Source: Tomitella cavernea
Lineage (GTDB): Bacteria; Actinomycetota; Actinomycetes; Mycobacteriales; Mycobacteriaceae
Assembly: GCF_016599145.1 (NCBI RefSeq)
Contig: NZ_JAENKO010000007.1
Coordinates: forward strand, 1 to 64,000
Reading direction: 5' to 3'
Length of the DNA: 64,000 bases
The position numbers and the translations under genes were made by a program. Positions 31,759 to 39,520 of the stretch are shown here, in pieces. Every line of letters begins with the position of its first letter. Position 1 is the first letter of the stretch. Under the pieces are notes generated by a model, which was given only the letters and a program-made list of their open reading frames with translations, was not told the origin of the DNA and ran no database searches.

Positions 31759-32300
31759 TGTATATCCTTGAGAACGCGCATGGAGATCTGCGCAAGTATG
31801 CGATCGCGTCGCGTCCGATCCGATTCCGAGTACATCTGAGACCGAAGCAGCTCCTTCTGGACCCGGAACTCGTTATGTTGCGCCGGCGCGGCATAGCAGG
31901 CACGGGGCTCGACCGCGCACAGCATGACTGCCCAACGCGGGGGGCCTCGAAGCCCGGCACGTATCGCCGGCGGGTGCCACGTGACGTCGATGAGAAGCGG
32001 CCCGGCCCCGCCGGCGCCGCTGCGCAGCTCGGCGCCCATCGCTGTGCGCACCCACGCCACTCCCGCGTCATCGCCGTCCGCGCTTGACGACGTCACCATG
32101 AGCGCTCCCGTCCTGTCCCGTCCCGGGGCTACACCACCGACAGCGTCCAACCCCGGCGCCAGCAGCATGCCGGGCGGTCGCAGCTGCTCTAATCGACTGC
32201 CGTCATCCCAGGTCGGGCGTCGTGCCAGGGCATATGCGTCCCGCCCGATTACGGTTGCCGCACAACCGGATACATATACCGCATGACACTGCATGCTCAA
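31740..32300 (-). CDS. Hypothetical protein, weak reading frame
   Basis: A 186-codon frame without a family I recognise. The middle third has strong G/C in third codon positions, as real genes here do (around GVAWVRTAMGAELRSGAGG); both ends do not. A perfect hairpin overlaps its stop codon. Cysteine content is unusually high near the start. It may be a decayed or horizontally acquired gene, or not a gene at all. Confidence 0.25.
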   Translation of the reverse strand: MSMQCHAVYVSGCAATVIGRDAYALARRPTWDDGSRLEQLRPPGMLLAPGLDAVGGVAPGRDRTGALMVTSSSADGDDAGVAWVRTAMGAELRSGAGGAGPLLIDVTWHPPAIRAGLRGPPRWAVMLCAVEPRACYAAPAQHNEFRVQKELLRSQMYSESDRTRRDRILAQISMRVLKDIHLIPSQ

Positions 32301-32377
32301 GCGGGCATACTGGTGAGCAGCTACCCCAGAACCCCGGTGGTCGGCCTGTTCGGCACTCTCGACCGGGAAGGCACATC

Positions 32378-33433
32378 ATGCCATCACTTACCCAAATTCA
32401 TCCTCCCCACGCGCCCGCCGGAGGCGACAATCTCGACGCCGCGTTGGAGCAGAGCACCCATGCCGCTGTCGCGGCGATTCCCGCCGCGGCCCAGGCGGGA
32501 ATCACCTGCCCTGCCTGCTCCGGCTCCGTCAGCAGCTACGGGGCGACCGACCCCGCGGTCGACACGCTCGCCCGGTCGCAGAATGCGCGTCGCCGCGGCC
32601 CGTGGCTGCCCACCGCGCGCGGCCTGCGCACCGTGTCCATCGTCGATACCGCCGCGGACCGGCGCTGGCCCGAGTTCGCCTTCGCCGCACGTCAGTGCGG
32701 GTTCGGCTCCATCCTCGCAGTCGGACTGTCCGCCGACGACCCCACCCTCGGAACGCTGACCCTGTATGCCACCGACGTGGACGCATTCAGCGGCGATGAC
32801 GAGACGATCGCCGCCGTGTTCGCCGGCCACGCAGCCACACAACTGCGCAAGCACACCGGCCACACCAGCGAAGGAGATGCGGGGCCAGCGGCAGGTGATC
32901 ACGCGATCATCGGGCACGCCGAAGGCGTTCTGATGGAAACGCACCACGTCAACGCCCATGAGGCCCGTGCCATGCTCCGCCGCACCGCAGACCAGGCCAA
33001 CCTCACAACGACCGGCGCCGCATACTGGCTGATCACCGACGCCACCGGTCGCGGCCGGACCGGCCGTCCGGCCACAAGTGGCAACGAGCCGGTAACTTTC
33101 GAGATCGGCGGCGACATCGACGCCGCCAACGCCGCCACGCTGGCACGGCGACTCGCGCACCTTCCCCGCCGCGACACCACTATCGACCTGACCAGGCTGG
33201 GCTTCTGCAGCGCACGCGGCCTCGAACTGCTGTTCGAGCACAGCAGGCGGCTCGCCGATAACGGCGCCGTCCTGCGCCTTGGCGGCTGCCCGCCGCCGCT
33301 GCGCGCCGTGATCGACCGCCTCGGACTCGACGACGCCCTCCCGGCCGCGAACACGATCACAAACAGCACCGGCGTCGGCGCCGTGTCCGATACGGCCCCG
33401 GCTGCGGCCGGTGCTGCGGGAGGACCACTCTGA
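32378..33433 (+). CDS. GAF-ANTAR-STAS regulatory protein
   Basis: A 351-residue signalling protein. Residues about 40-165 form a GAF-like sensor domain (LRTVSIVDTAADRRWPEF, GSILAVGLSADDPTLGTLTLYA). Residues about 180-240 form an ANTAR RNA-binding domain (IIGHAEGVLMETHHVNAHEARAMLRR), which normally acts by antitermination on paired hairpins. Residues about 250-335 form a STAS domain (VTFEIGGDIDAANAATLARRL, SARGLELLFEH) of the anti-sigma-antagonist type with a serine at the usual phospho-site. Joining RNA antitermination to the partner-switch domain in one chain is unusual. The ATG at 32378 has GGGAAGG seven bases upstream. The next gene is a small DUF2795 protein. Confidence 0.82.
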   Translation: MPSLTQIHPPHAPAGGDNLDAALEQSTHAAVAAIPAAAQAGITCPACSGSVSSYGATDPAVDTLARSQNARRRGPWLPTARGLRTVSIVDTAADRRWPEFAFAARQCGFGSILAVGLSADDPTLGTLTLYATDVDAFSGDDETIAAVFAGHAATQLRKHTGHTSEGDAGPAAGDHAIIGHAEGVLMETHHVNAHEARAMLRRTADQANLTTTGAAYWLITDATGRGRTGRPATSGNEPVTFEIGGDIDAANAATLARRLAHLPRRDTTIDLTRLGFCSARGLELLFEHSRRLADNGAVLRLGGCPPPLRAVIDRLGLDDALPAANTITNSTGVGAVSDTAPAAAGAAGGPL

Positions 33434-33482
33434 CGGCATCTGCGCCGGCGGTGTCGCCGCGACGGGTAGGTAAGGAGGACCG

Positions 33483-33710
33483 ATGACCACACGCGATGAC
33501 CTGCGCGCGGCAAAGGCGCTGCAGGGTTTGAGCTATCCCGCCGATCGTGCGCGTGCACTGGACTACGCGCGCACCCGCGGCGCCGACCGCAAGACCCTCG
33601 AGGCGTTGGAAGCGCTGCCCGATCGTACATTCACTACGCACGACGACCTCGTGGACGCCGTACCGCAACAGCCTGAAGGCACCGACCAGCCCGGCGGCAG
33701 CGCACGCTGA
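33483..33710 (+). CDS. DUF2795 family small protein
   Basis: A 75-residue soluble protein with the DUF2795 pattern (LQGLSYPADRARALDYARTRGA, TLEALEALPDRTFTTHDDLVDAV), a small helical module often found in stress-related actinobacterial genes. Function unknown. GGAGG lies six bases before the ATG. It follows the GAF-ANTAR-STAS gene by 49 bases and is probably in its operon. A GGGTAG hexamer at 33464-33469 lies 14 bases upstream of the ATG but has no matching -35. Confidence 0.8.
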   Translation: MTTRDDLRAAKALQGLSYPADRARALDYARTRGADRKTLEALEALPDRTFTTHDDLVDAVPQQPEGTDQPGGSAR

Positions 33711-33768
33711 CCCCTCGCCTGGCGACCACGGTTCCGGCGTGGCAGCCGGTGGGTGCCAGGGCGCTCCG

Positions 33769-34764
33769 TCATGCCGCAGCGCTCCCGGCAGTGTGCCTCG
33801 ATACGAACCGGGAGATCTCTTCGAGCGCGGCGTCCCCCTCCGGGGTGAGAGTCGTCGTCAGCGGGAAATCGTGCATCTGGCCTTCCCATACGTGCAATTC
33901 GCACGGTCGGCCGGCCTCGCCGACGAGGTCGGCCATCATCTCGCCCTCGGTGCGCAACAGATCACGCCCGCCCACGTGGATGCTGACCGGCGGCAGCGTG
34001 CTGAGGTCCTCGCGCAGCGGGGAGACGAGGTCGACGGGCTTACCGTCGATGGCGATGCGCCGGTGGCAACGGCGCAGATAGCGCACCATTGCCCGCAGTG
34101 CCGAACGAGGAAGCATCGGGCAGCCGTCCCAGTCCGGTCGGTGCAGAGTGGTGGACGCATCGGTCAACGGCGACACCGTGGCGATAGCCGCCGGGGTCGG
34201 GAGGCCGGCCGCGGTCAGGGAGAGCACGGACGTGAAAGCGAGGTACCCGCCGGCCGAGTCGCCGACCACGGCGATCTCGTCGGGCTCGTAGCCGCACTCC
34301 AGTAGCCAGCGGTAGCCGTCCACGGCATCCTCCACTGCGTCCGGAACGGCATTGTGCGGCAGCATGCGGTAGTCCACGTTGAGTACGGCCGCGTCCGAGC
34401 GGCTCGACAACACGGACGCCATGGCGCGGTGGGTGTTGAGCCCGCACATCACGAATCCCCCGCCGTGCAGGTACAGCACTGCACGCTTGGCCCGCCGCGT
34501 CTTGGTGCGGAGCCACTCGGCACTGCAGTGCGGCAGCCGCACGGGCTGGGCGGCGGTATTCGATGGCGACGGCAGCAGTCCCGCGGCCTTGTCGACGAGC
34601 CCGGTGGGCCACCCCAATGCTGGGTCGAGCGCCCATCCGCGCATCACCTGCTTGACCGTCAGCCTCACCGTGTCCGCCACCAGGCGTGACCGGACGCTGG
34701 GGCCGGAATGCCGGTACCGGGCGACAGGCCGACGCGGGACGCCCGAACTCGCAATCGATGTCAT
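33769..34764 (-). CDS. Alpha/beta hydrolase, HSL-type carboxylesterase
   Basis: A 331-residue esterase of the hormone-sensitive-lipase group. The oxyanion motif HGGGF and the nucleophile elbow GDSAGG (serine) are present, followed by the catalytic Asp in GGRDLL and His in GQMHDF. Similar to the Lip esterases of mycobacteria that act on short acyl esters. The ATG at 34764 has GGGAGGTGA upstream; the frame extends further but would cross the promoter. It is driven by a textbook SigF-type promoter and is divergent from the enolase-superfamily gene. Confidence 0.88.
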   Translation of the reverse strand: MTSIASSGVPRRPVARYRHSGPSVRSRLVADTVRLTVKQVMRGWALDPALGWPTGLVDKAAGLLPSPSNTAAQPVRLPHCSAEWLRTKTRRAKRAVLYLHGGGFVMCGLNTHRAMASVLSSRSDAAVLNVDYRMLPHNAVPDAVEDAVDGYRWLLECGYEPDEIAVVGDSAGGYLAFTSVLSLTAAGLPTPAAIATVSPLTDASTTLHRPDWDGCPMLPRSALRAMVRYLRRCHRRIAIDGKPVDLVSPLREDLSTLPPVSIHVGGRDLLRTEGEMMADLVGEAGRPCELHVWEGQMHDFPLTTTLTPEGDAALEEISRFVSRHTAGSAAA

Positions 34765-34807
34765 CGCCGTCACCTCCCGACGCTGCGCGGAGCGCCGCAG
34801 TGTCGGG

Positions 34808-34833
34808 ATACCCGATGCGGCGCAGAAAAAACC
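34808..34833 (-). promoter_or_regulatory. SigF-type promoter for the esterase gene
   Basis: On the minus strand GGTTT (34829-34833), a 15-base spacer and GGGTAT (34808-34813). This is the exact GGTTT-N15-GGGTAY form. The esterase ATG is 44 bases downstream of the -10 box. Confidence 0.85.
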
Positions 34834-34842
34834 GCGCCGCTC

Positions 34843-34868
34843 CTTTGCCGCAGCGGTGAAGCGGGTAG
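34843..34868 (+). promoter_or_regulatory. Candidate SigF-type promoter for the enolase-superfamily gene
   Basis: CTTT (34843-34846), 16-base spacer, GGGTAG (34863-34868). One -35 mismatch. The ATG follows only eight bases after the -10 box, so the transcript would be nearly leaderless. Confidence 0.55.
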
Positions 34869-34876
34869 TCGGCAGC

Positions 34877-36016
34877 ATGGACACTTCGCAATTCGGCACG
34901 ATCGCCGCCCACCGTCCTGCCCCCGACTACTCCGTCGAGGGCATCGAGGCGTCGGCGTTCACGATTCCGACCGACGCCCCCGAGTCCGACGGCACCCTCG
35001 CGTGGGACTCGACCACCGTCGTCATCGTCTCCGCGCGCTGCGGACCGTACATCGGCACCGGCTACACCTATGCGGGTCCGGCCGCCGCGACGGTGATCAC
35101 GGGCACCCTCGCAGGCGTCGTCGAGGGCGCCGACGCGATGACGCCGCAGCGATCGTGGATGCAGATGCAGCATGCGGTGCGCAACCTGGGTAAACCTGGT
35201 CTGGCGGCCGAGGCGATCTCGGCCGTCGACATCGCGCTGTGGGACTTGTTCGCCACACTGCTGGGGCAGCCGCTTTCGGTGGCGCTGGGTGCCGTGCACG
35301 AGGCCACTCCGGTGTACGGAAGCGGCGGATTCACCTCCTACGACGAAGCGCAACTCGTCGATCAGCTCACCGGCTGGGCGTGCATGGGCATGCGGCGGTT
35401 CAAGATCAAGGTGGGACGCGATCCCGAACGTGACGAGCACCGGCTGAAGGTGGCGCGTGGGGCTGTGGGCCCGGACGCCGAACTGTTCGTCGACGCGAAC
35501 GGCGCATACCAGCGCAAAGAAGCGCTGCTGTGGGCCGCCAGGTTCGCGGTACACGAGGTGCGCTGGTTCGAGGAGCCCGTCAGCTCGGACGACCTCGACG
35601 GGCTGCGTCTGGTCCGCGACCGTGCCCCCGTCGGCATGGACATCGCAGCGGGCGAGTACGGCTACCACCTCCCCTACTTCCACCACATGCTCGACGCAGG
35701 CGCGGTGGACTGCCTGCAGGCCGACGTGACGCGCGCGCTGGGCGTCAGCGGCACGTTACGCGTGTCCGCATTGTGCGACGCCCGCAGCATGGAACTGTCT
35801 TTGCATTGCGCCCCGCAGATCAGTGCGCACGTGGGCACCGCGGTGTGGCATCTGCGTCATCTCGAGTACTTCCACGATCACATCCGGATCGAAGCAATGG
35901 CGTTCGACGGGGTGCTCACACCCCAGCCGCCGGGCGAGCTGAGGCCGGACAGGTCCCGCCCGGGCTTGGGCGTAGAAGTGCGTTGGACGGACATAGAGCA
36001 GTACCGGGTGCAATGA
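34877..36016 (+). CDS. Enolase-superfamily (mandelate racemase/muconate lactonizing type) enzyme
   Basis: A 379-residue protein with an N-terminal capping domain (1-130) and a TIM barrel. The acid/base lysine pair appears in FKIKVGRD, metal ligands in VDANGAY and FEEP, and a histidine in LHCAPQISAHVG. These features place it in the mandelate racemase subgroup that abstracts a proton alpha to a carboxylate, typical substrates being sugar acids; the actual one is unknown. No sugar-acid catabolism genes lie nearby. The frame is open upstream, but that part is antisense to the esterase and lies ahead of the -10 box. Confidence 0.85.
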   Translation: MDTSQFGTIAAHRPAPDYSVEGIEASAFTIPTDAPESDGTLAWDSTTVVIVSARCGPYIGTGYTYAGPAAATVITGTLAGVVEGADAMTPQRSWMQMQHAVRNLGKPGLAAEAISAVDIALWDLFATLLGQPLSVALGAVHEATPVYGSGGFTSYDEAQLVDQLTGWACMGMRRFKIKVGRDPERDEHRLKVARGAVGPDAELFVDANGAYQRKEALLWAARFAVHEVRWFEEPVSSDDLDGLRLVRDRAPVGMDIAAGEYGYHLPYFHHMLDAGAVDCLQADVTRALGVSGTLRVSALCDARSMELSLHCAPQISAHVGTAVWHLRHLEYFHDHIRIEAMAFDGVLTPQPPGELRPDRSRPGLGVEVRWTDIEQYRVQ

Positions 36017-36052
36017 GCAATAGAGCCGTGGGCGATCCCCCGGCTCCGACGC

Positions 36053-36078
36053 GATTACCTCCGGACGCTTACGGGTAC
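36053..36078 (+). promoter_or_regulatory. Candidate SigF-type promoter for the holin-family/DUF3618 pair
   Basis: GATT (36053-36056), 16-base spacer, GGGTAC (36073-36078). It fits the GGWWT variant seen in mycobacteria. The gene starts 86 bases downstream. Confidence 0.5.
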
Positions 36079-36164
36079 CCGAACCGCGAGGACGACGGAA
36101 GCTCCGAACTCCCACGGAAACAGCGAGCACCGCCGAACGTCGACCACACAGCAGGAGGCACCCG

Positions 36165-36749
36165 ATGGAGCCGTCCGGAAGTCGGGAAACGCAAGTGCCC
36201 CAGCCGGACACGAGCCCGAACGCACAGGACGACGGTGCGGCAGACGAACTCCGGCATAGAGATAAGACCCGAAGCCTCGCGGAGCAGGCGCGTGGGGACG
36301 CCGCCGACGATGGCAACGCTGCATCCCAGGACGAGACGGCATCCGGCGGTGTCGCGGCCCACGAACCGAACCGGCCAACCTCGGAGGTGCTCGGCGACCT
36401 GTCGCACCAGATCACGCACTTGGTGCGCGATGAGGTCCGGCTGGCGTTAGCCGAATCCCGTACCAAAGGCAAGCGTTTGGGACTCGTTGCGGGCATGGGC
36501 GGAGTCGCAGCCGTGCTGGGGCTCCTGGGCGCGATGGCGTTGACCGCGACGGTGATCGCCGCGATCGCCATGGTGCTGGCGACGTGGCTTTCAGCGCTGA
36601 TCGTCGGAACCGCTCTCGTCCTGGCGGCGCTCGCTGCGCTGGGAGGGGTGGCGCTGGAGGTCCGTCGTGCGCGTCCGACCATGCCGGAGGAGACCATCGG
36701 CTGTGTGCGGGAAGACATCGAAACCGTGAAAGGACACACGAGCTCATGA
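36165..36749 (+). CDS. Holin-superfamily-III-like (PF07332) membrane protein
   Basis: A 194-residue protein with a polar, acidic N-terminal 85 residues, an amphipathic region (DLSHQITHLVRDEVRLALAES) and two transmembrane helices (about 107-130 and 137-160). This is the DUF1469/phage-holin-3 pattern. In actinobacteria such genes are chromosomal, pair with DUF3618 and have nothing to do with phage; they are thought to act in envelope stress. It overlaps the DUF3618 gene by ATGA. Confidence 0.82.
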   Translation: MEPSGSRETQVPQPDTSPNAQDDGAADELRHRDKTRSLAEQARGDAADDGNAASQDETASGGVAAHEPNRPTSEVLGDLSHQITHLVRDEVRLALAESRTKGKRLGLVAGMGGVAAVLGLLGAMALTATVIAAIAMVLATWLSALIVGTALVLAALAALGGVALEVRRARPTMPEETIGCVREDIETVKGHTSS

Positions 36750-37099
36750 GCGCGTCCAAACACAGCGCATCGCAGAAGGACCTGAGCGCCGCAACGCCCG
36801 ACGCGCGTGACGAGATTGAGGCGGACATCCGCAAGACGCGCGCGGAACTGGGATCCACCGTCGATGAGCTCGCCCGAAAGCTCGATGTGAGAGCACAGGC
36901 GGAGCACGCCGCCGTTGCCGCACGCATGAGAGCCGTGCAGACCGCGCGGTTGGCCACCGCCAAGCTTGAGGAGCCGGCGATGCGTAGGTTGGGCCCTCCC
37001 ACAGCGGGTGTCGCGCTGCTCATCGGTTTCTTGCTCACCGTGCGCCGTCGGCGCGCGCGTCGACGTGCACATAGGCGATCAGGGGTCGGCTTCAGCTGA
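36746..37099 (+). CDS. DUF3618 family protein
   Basis: A 117-residue protein with the DUF3618 signature (EIEADIRKTRAELGSTVDELARKLD) followed by a helix-rich linker, one transmembrane segment (GVALLIGFLLTV) and a very basic C-terminal tail. The common partner of the preceding membrane protein; function unknown, probably membrane organisation or stress protection. The ATGA overlap decides the start. Confidence 0.85.
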   Translation: MSASKHSASQKDLSAATPDARDEIEADIRKTRAELGSTVDELARKLDVRAQAEHAAVAARMRAVQTARLATAKLEEPAMRRLGPPTAGVALLIGFLLTVRRRRARRRAHRRSGVGFS

Positions 37100-37426
37100 T
37101 CACGAGCTCACCGCATCGCTGTCCGGAACCGAGGGTCTGGAGGGTCGACCACGGCAGTCACGGCAGCCACCGAGGCCGCGGATGCTGCGCGGCGGCAGGC
37201 CGACGAATACAAGGGCGAGGCGGCAAGGGCGCTGGGAGGACACCTGACGGTGATGGCGGAGCAGGGCACCTCCGCAGGTCAACGAGACACCGCGGAAGCC
37301 CTCGGGCATACGGCACAGCATCGGCGAGCCCATCACCTGCCCGTTTTGCTTGGACAAGTGGGTTGTCACAGGATTCGTCATCGATTTGGTCGACGCGCCG
37401 CGGGGCACTATGCGCGGGCCGGGCGC
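37100..37426. other. Gap after DUF3618 with a possible decayed helix-rich frame
   Basis: 327 bases between convergent genes. A plus-strand stretch near 37152-37250 reads as an Ala-rich, helix-like segment (ADAARRQADEYKGEAARALG) as found in tail genes of holin/DUF3618 clusters, but it has no plausible start and then loses coding character. Probably a remnant. Confidence 0.35.
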
Positions 37427-39247
37427 TTACTGGCCGGGCAGCCTGTAGGCGTCCAGGGGCACTGCGCAGATGTCGCCGTCGTGGGCGAATGACGCGTCCG
37501 GAAGATCGTCGCCGACAGGCCAGGCATTGTTGACGGAGACGGCGAGTGCAGGCGCTTCCCATGCGGCCGCCGCGCGCTGCGTCAGCCGGAATGCCGTGTC
37601 TGGCGGTGAGCCCACGTCTTCGCCGCGCAGGAATGCCGCGATGCGGGTATCGATGCCCTTCTCCCCAAGCAGCGTGGCGTGCAGTCCCGGCATCACCCGG
37701 ATGGGGATGCGCGACGCGGTGTCGGGCGGCACCACCGCCCCCGCCACGTTGGGCATGAAGACTATCGAACGGACGCCTGGCGACGGGCACAGCATTGTAT
37801 TCCGGAAGAACGGCCCGTGGTCGACGATCGAACGCACGAACGGCTCGTCGGCATGGCTGATGATGTCGCTTCCCGCCCAACGTGCCACGGTGAGCATCCC
37901 GCGCAGCACCCACCCTGCCGCGATCCCCCAGCCGGACTCGGCCCCGGCCGGTGGAAAGTACACGCGGCCGGGCCGGACCAGCGGGCTGAGCAGCACCACG
38001 TCGGACACGTGCAGGTGCGGGTACAGGGCCAGATAGGTATGCACGATTAATGTGCCCTCACTCTGCGCTACAACCGCTACCGGTCTGCCTGTGCGGCGGG
38101 CGGCGTCCTGTACTTGAAGGTGGAGCAATGCGGCAGCGGTCGCGATCGACTGATGCGTCGCGCCGCGGTTGTACCCCAACGGCTCCCCGTCCGGCGCAAG
38201 ACCACGGTACGAGTACCGCACAGGAACCGAGAGTCTCGCGCCGGGAGCCCAGCTCTCCGCCGTGACCGCTGTTGAAGGGCTAGGGTCCGGCGTGTCCGGT
38301 GGGCGGTAGGTGGAACCGTATCCGGCGACGAACATGACTGTCTTTCCCGGCACTGCAGCTTGCACGCGCGCGATGGCTTGCTGTTGTCCGCCGCCGAGCC
38401 GGAAGCCGCCGCCGGTGCTTGCGGCATGGGTCAAATACAGCAGCGCAACTGCGCCCACCAAGAACGCGGCCGGCACCGACGGGAACCACCGCCACCGGAC
38501 CGGGGCGGATACCACGCTGCGCACCAGTCCCTTCCACAGCCACGCGTTCACGGCGCCGGCGACTCCGGCGATCAGGATCGTCCAGAGTCCGGGCGCAGAC
38601 GTGATCGCCAGCGCACTTGCGGTCATCGCAAGGAACCCGAGGAACGACCACAGCAACGCCCCGGGAGTGGGCAGTCCCCGCCACCACTGCCGCACGATGC
38701 CGCCGCGGCAGAGAACCAGAACGAGGAACAGCACCGGCACTACTTCGCCGAGGACGAACCACGACAGCGAAGTCGCCGATGCCGCCATCGCAACGATCGC
38801 CCACGGGGTCAACACGACCATCGTGGCCATTGTGAAGGTGGCCATGTACCGGAAAGTGTCTCGCAGCGGGGGCCGCCCTGTACCGTCGGGCCACATCACA
38901 CGCGCCACCGCCACGACGAACGCGGAACGCAGCAGTACCGCAGCCAGTGCCTCGGCTACGAATGTCGGCCAGGAGTCGTGGTAAACGAACAGCCAGCGCA
39001 GATCGTGGAACACGCCCAGCACTGGCGTGGCGCTCGCCGCCGGGGCAAGGCCCGCGGCCGACGTGAAGCCGAACGCCTGGACTATCGACTCCTCAACCAC
39101 CGGCGGCGCCACGCACAACAGCACCAGCAGCATTCCGCCGTCCGGGCGACGCGGCAGCCCCGCGGCGATCGACGGCAGTACGGCGAGCATCTTTCCAGAG
39201 CGGTGGAACACAGCCTGAAGGCGTGATGACGCCATGGATGGCTGCAT
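37427..39247 (-). CDS. Large membrane protein with alpha/beta-hydrolase-like C-terminus
   Basis: A 606-residue protein. After a short tail, seven or eight hydrophobic helices span residues about 35-285; residues 310-600 look like a lipase or hydrolase domain with VMFVAGYGSTY at the oxyanion position and a nucleophile-like AQSEGTLIVHTYLA, followed by an HATLLGEKG stretch. Hydrolase activity is inferred from these motifs only. The domain would lie outside or inside depending on helix number, which I cannot settle. GTG 39250 and ATG 39247 both follow AAGGGAAG. Confidence 0.65.
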   Translation of the reverse strand: MQPSMASSRLQAVFHRSGKMLAVLPSIAAGLPRRPDGGMLLVLLCVAPPVVEESIVQAFGFTSAAGLAPAASATPVLGVFHDLRWLFVYHDSWPTFVAEALAAVLLRSAFVVAVARVMWPDGTGRPPLRDTFRYMATFTMATMVVLTPWAIVAMAASATSLSWFVLGEVVPVLFLVLVLCRGGIVRQWWRGLPTPGALLWSFLGFLAMTASALAITSAPGLWTILIAGVAGAVNAWLWKGLVRSVVSAPVRWRWFPSVPAAFLVGAVALLYLTHAASTGGGFRLGGGQQQAIARVQAAVPGKTVMFVAGYGSTYRPPDTPDPSPSTAVTAESWAPGARLSVPVRYSYRGLAPDGEPLGYNRGATHQSIATAAALLHLQVQDAARRTGRPVAVVAQSEGTLIVHTYLALYPHLHVSDVVLLSPLVRPGRVYFPPAGAESGWGIAAGWVLRGMLTVARWAGSDIISHADEPFVRSIVDHGPFFRNTMLCPSPGVRSIVFMPNVAGAVVPPDTASRIPIRVMPGLHATLLGEKGIDTRIAAFLRGEDVGSPPDTAFRLTQRAAAAWEAPALAVSVNNAWPVGDDLPDASFAHDGDICAVPLDAYRLPGQ

Positions 39248-39414
39248 CACGCGCGCTTCCCTTCGCCGTGCCGGTCAGGCTCCTGCACTGCGGAGGTTCC
39301 CAGCGCTCCCTCGGCGCAAACCGCCGGAAGGCCAAGCGCGCCCAGTTCCGGCATCCACGTGCCGAGTCCAGCGCCTGTCCACGCCGCACGATGGCGACCG
39401 GCCGCTGCAGTCGT

Positions 39415-39439
39415 GATTGAACTGCACTATCCGGGGTAT
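39415..39439 (+). promoter_or_regulatory. Candidate SigF-type promoter for the lipoprotein gene
   Basis: GATT (39415-39418), 15-base spacer, GGGTAT (39434-39439). Leader of about 75 bases to the ATG at 39521. Confidence 0.55.
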
Positions 39440-39520
39440 CGCGCCGAGAGTGGCCCGACCGACCCTGCATTCCGAAGGATGCACCGGGACGGAACGCGCC
39501 CGGTGAGGAAGGTGCCCGTG

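Larger units (their letters stand above)
31284..32377. other. Long weakly coding region between the DUF4178 cassette and the GAF-ANTAR-STAS gene
   Basis: Nearly 1.1 kb where no frame shows a recognisable protein and base use is more mixed than in the flanks. It contains an AT-rich dyad ATAATGTAGATTAT (31428-31441), a perfect 13-bp inverted repeat (31730-31758) and a poorly supported minus-strand reading frame (31740-32300). It marks the switch from the syntenic left half to the accessory right half. Confidence 0.6.

Noticed and set aside
33464-33469. GGGTAG before the DUF2795 gene as a SigF promoter
   Set aside because: No GTTT-like element at 15-17 bases upstream; it also overlaps the ribosome-site region.
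36165-36749. Phage holin as a sign of a prophage
   Set aside because: No other phage gene is near; the pair with DUF3618 is a chromosomal actinobacterial arrangement.
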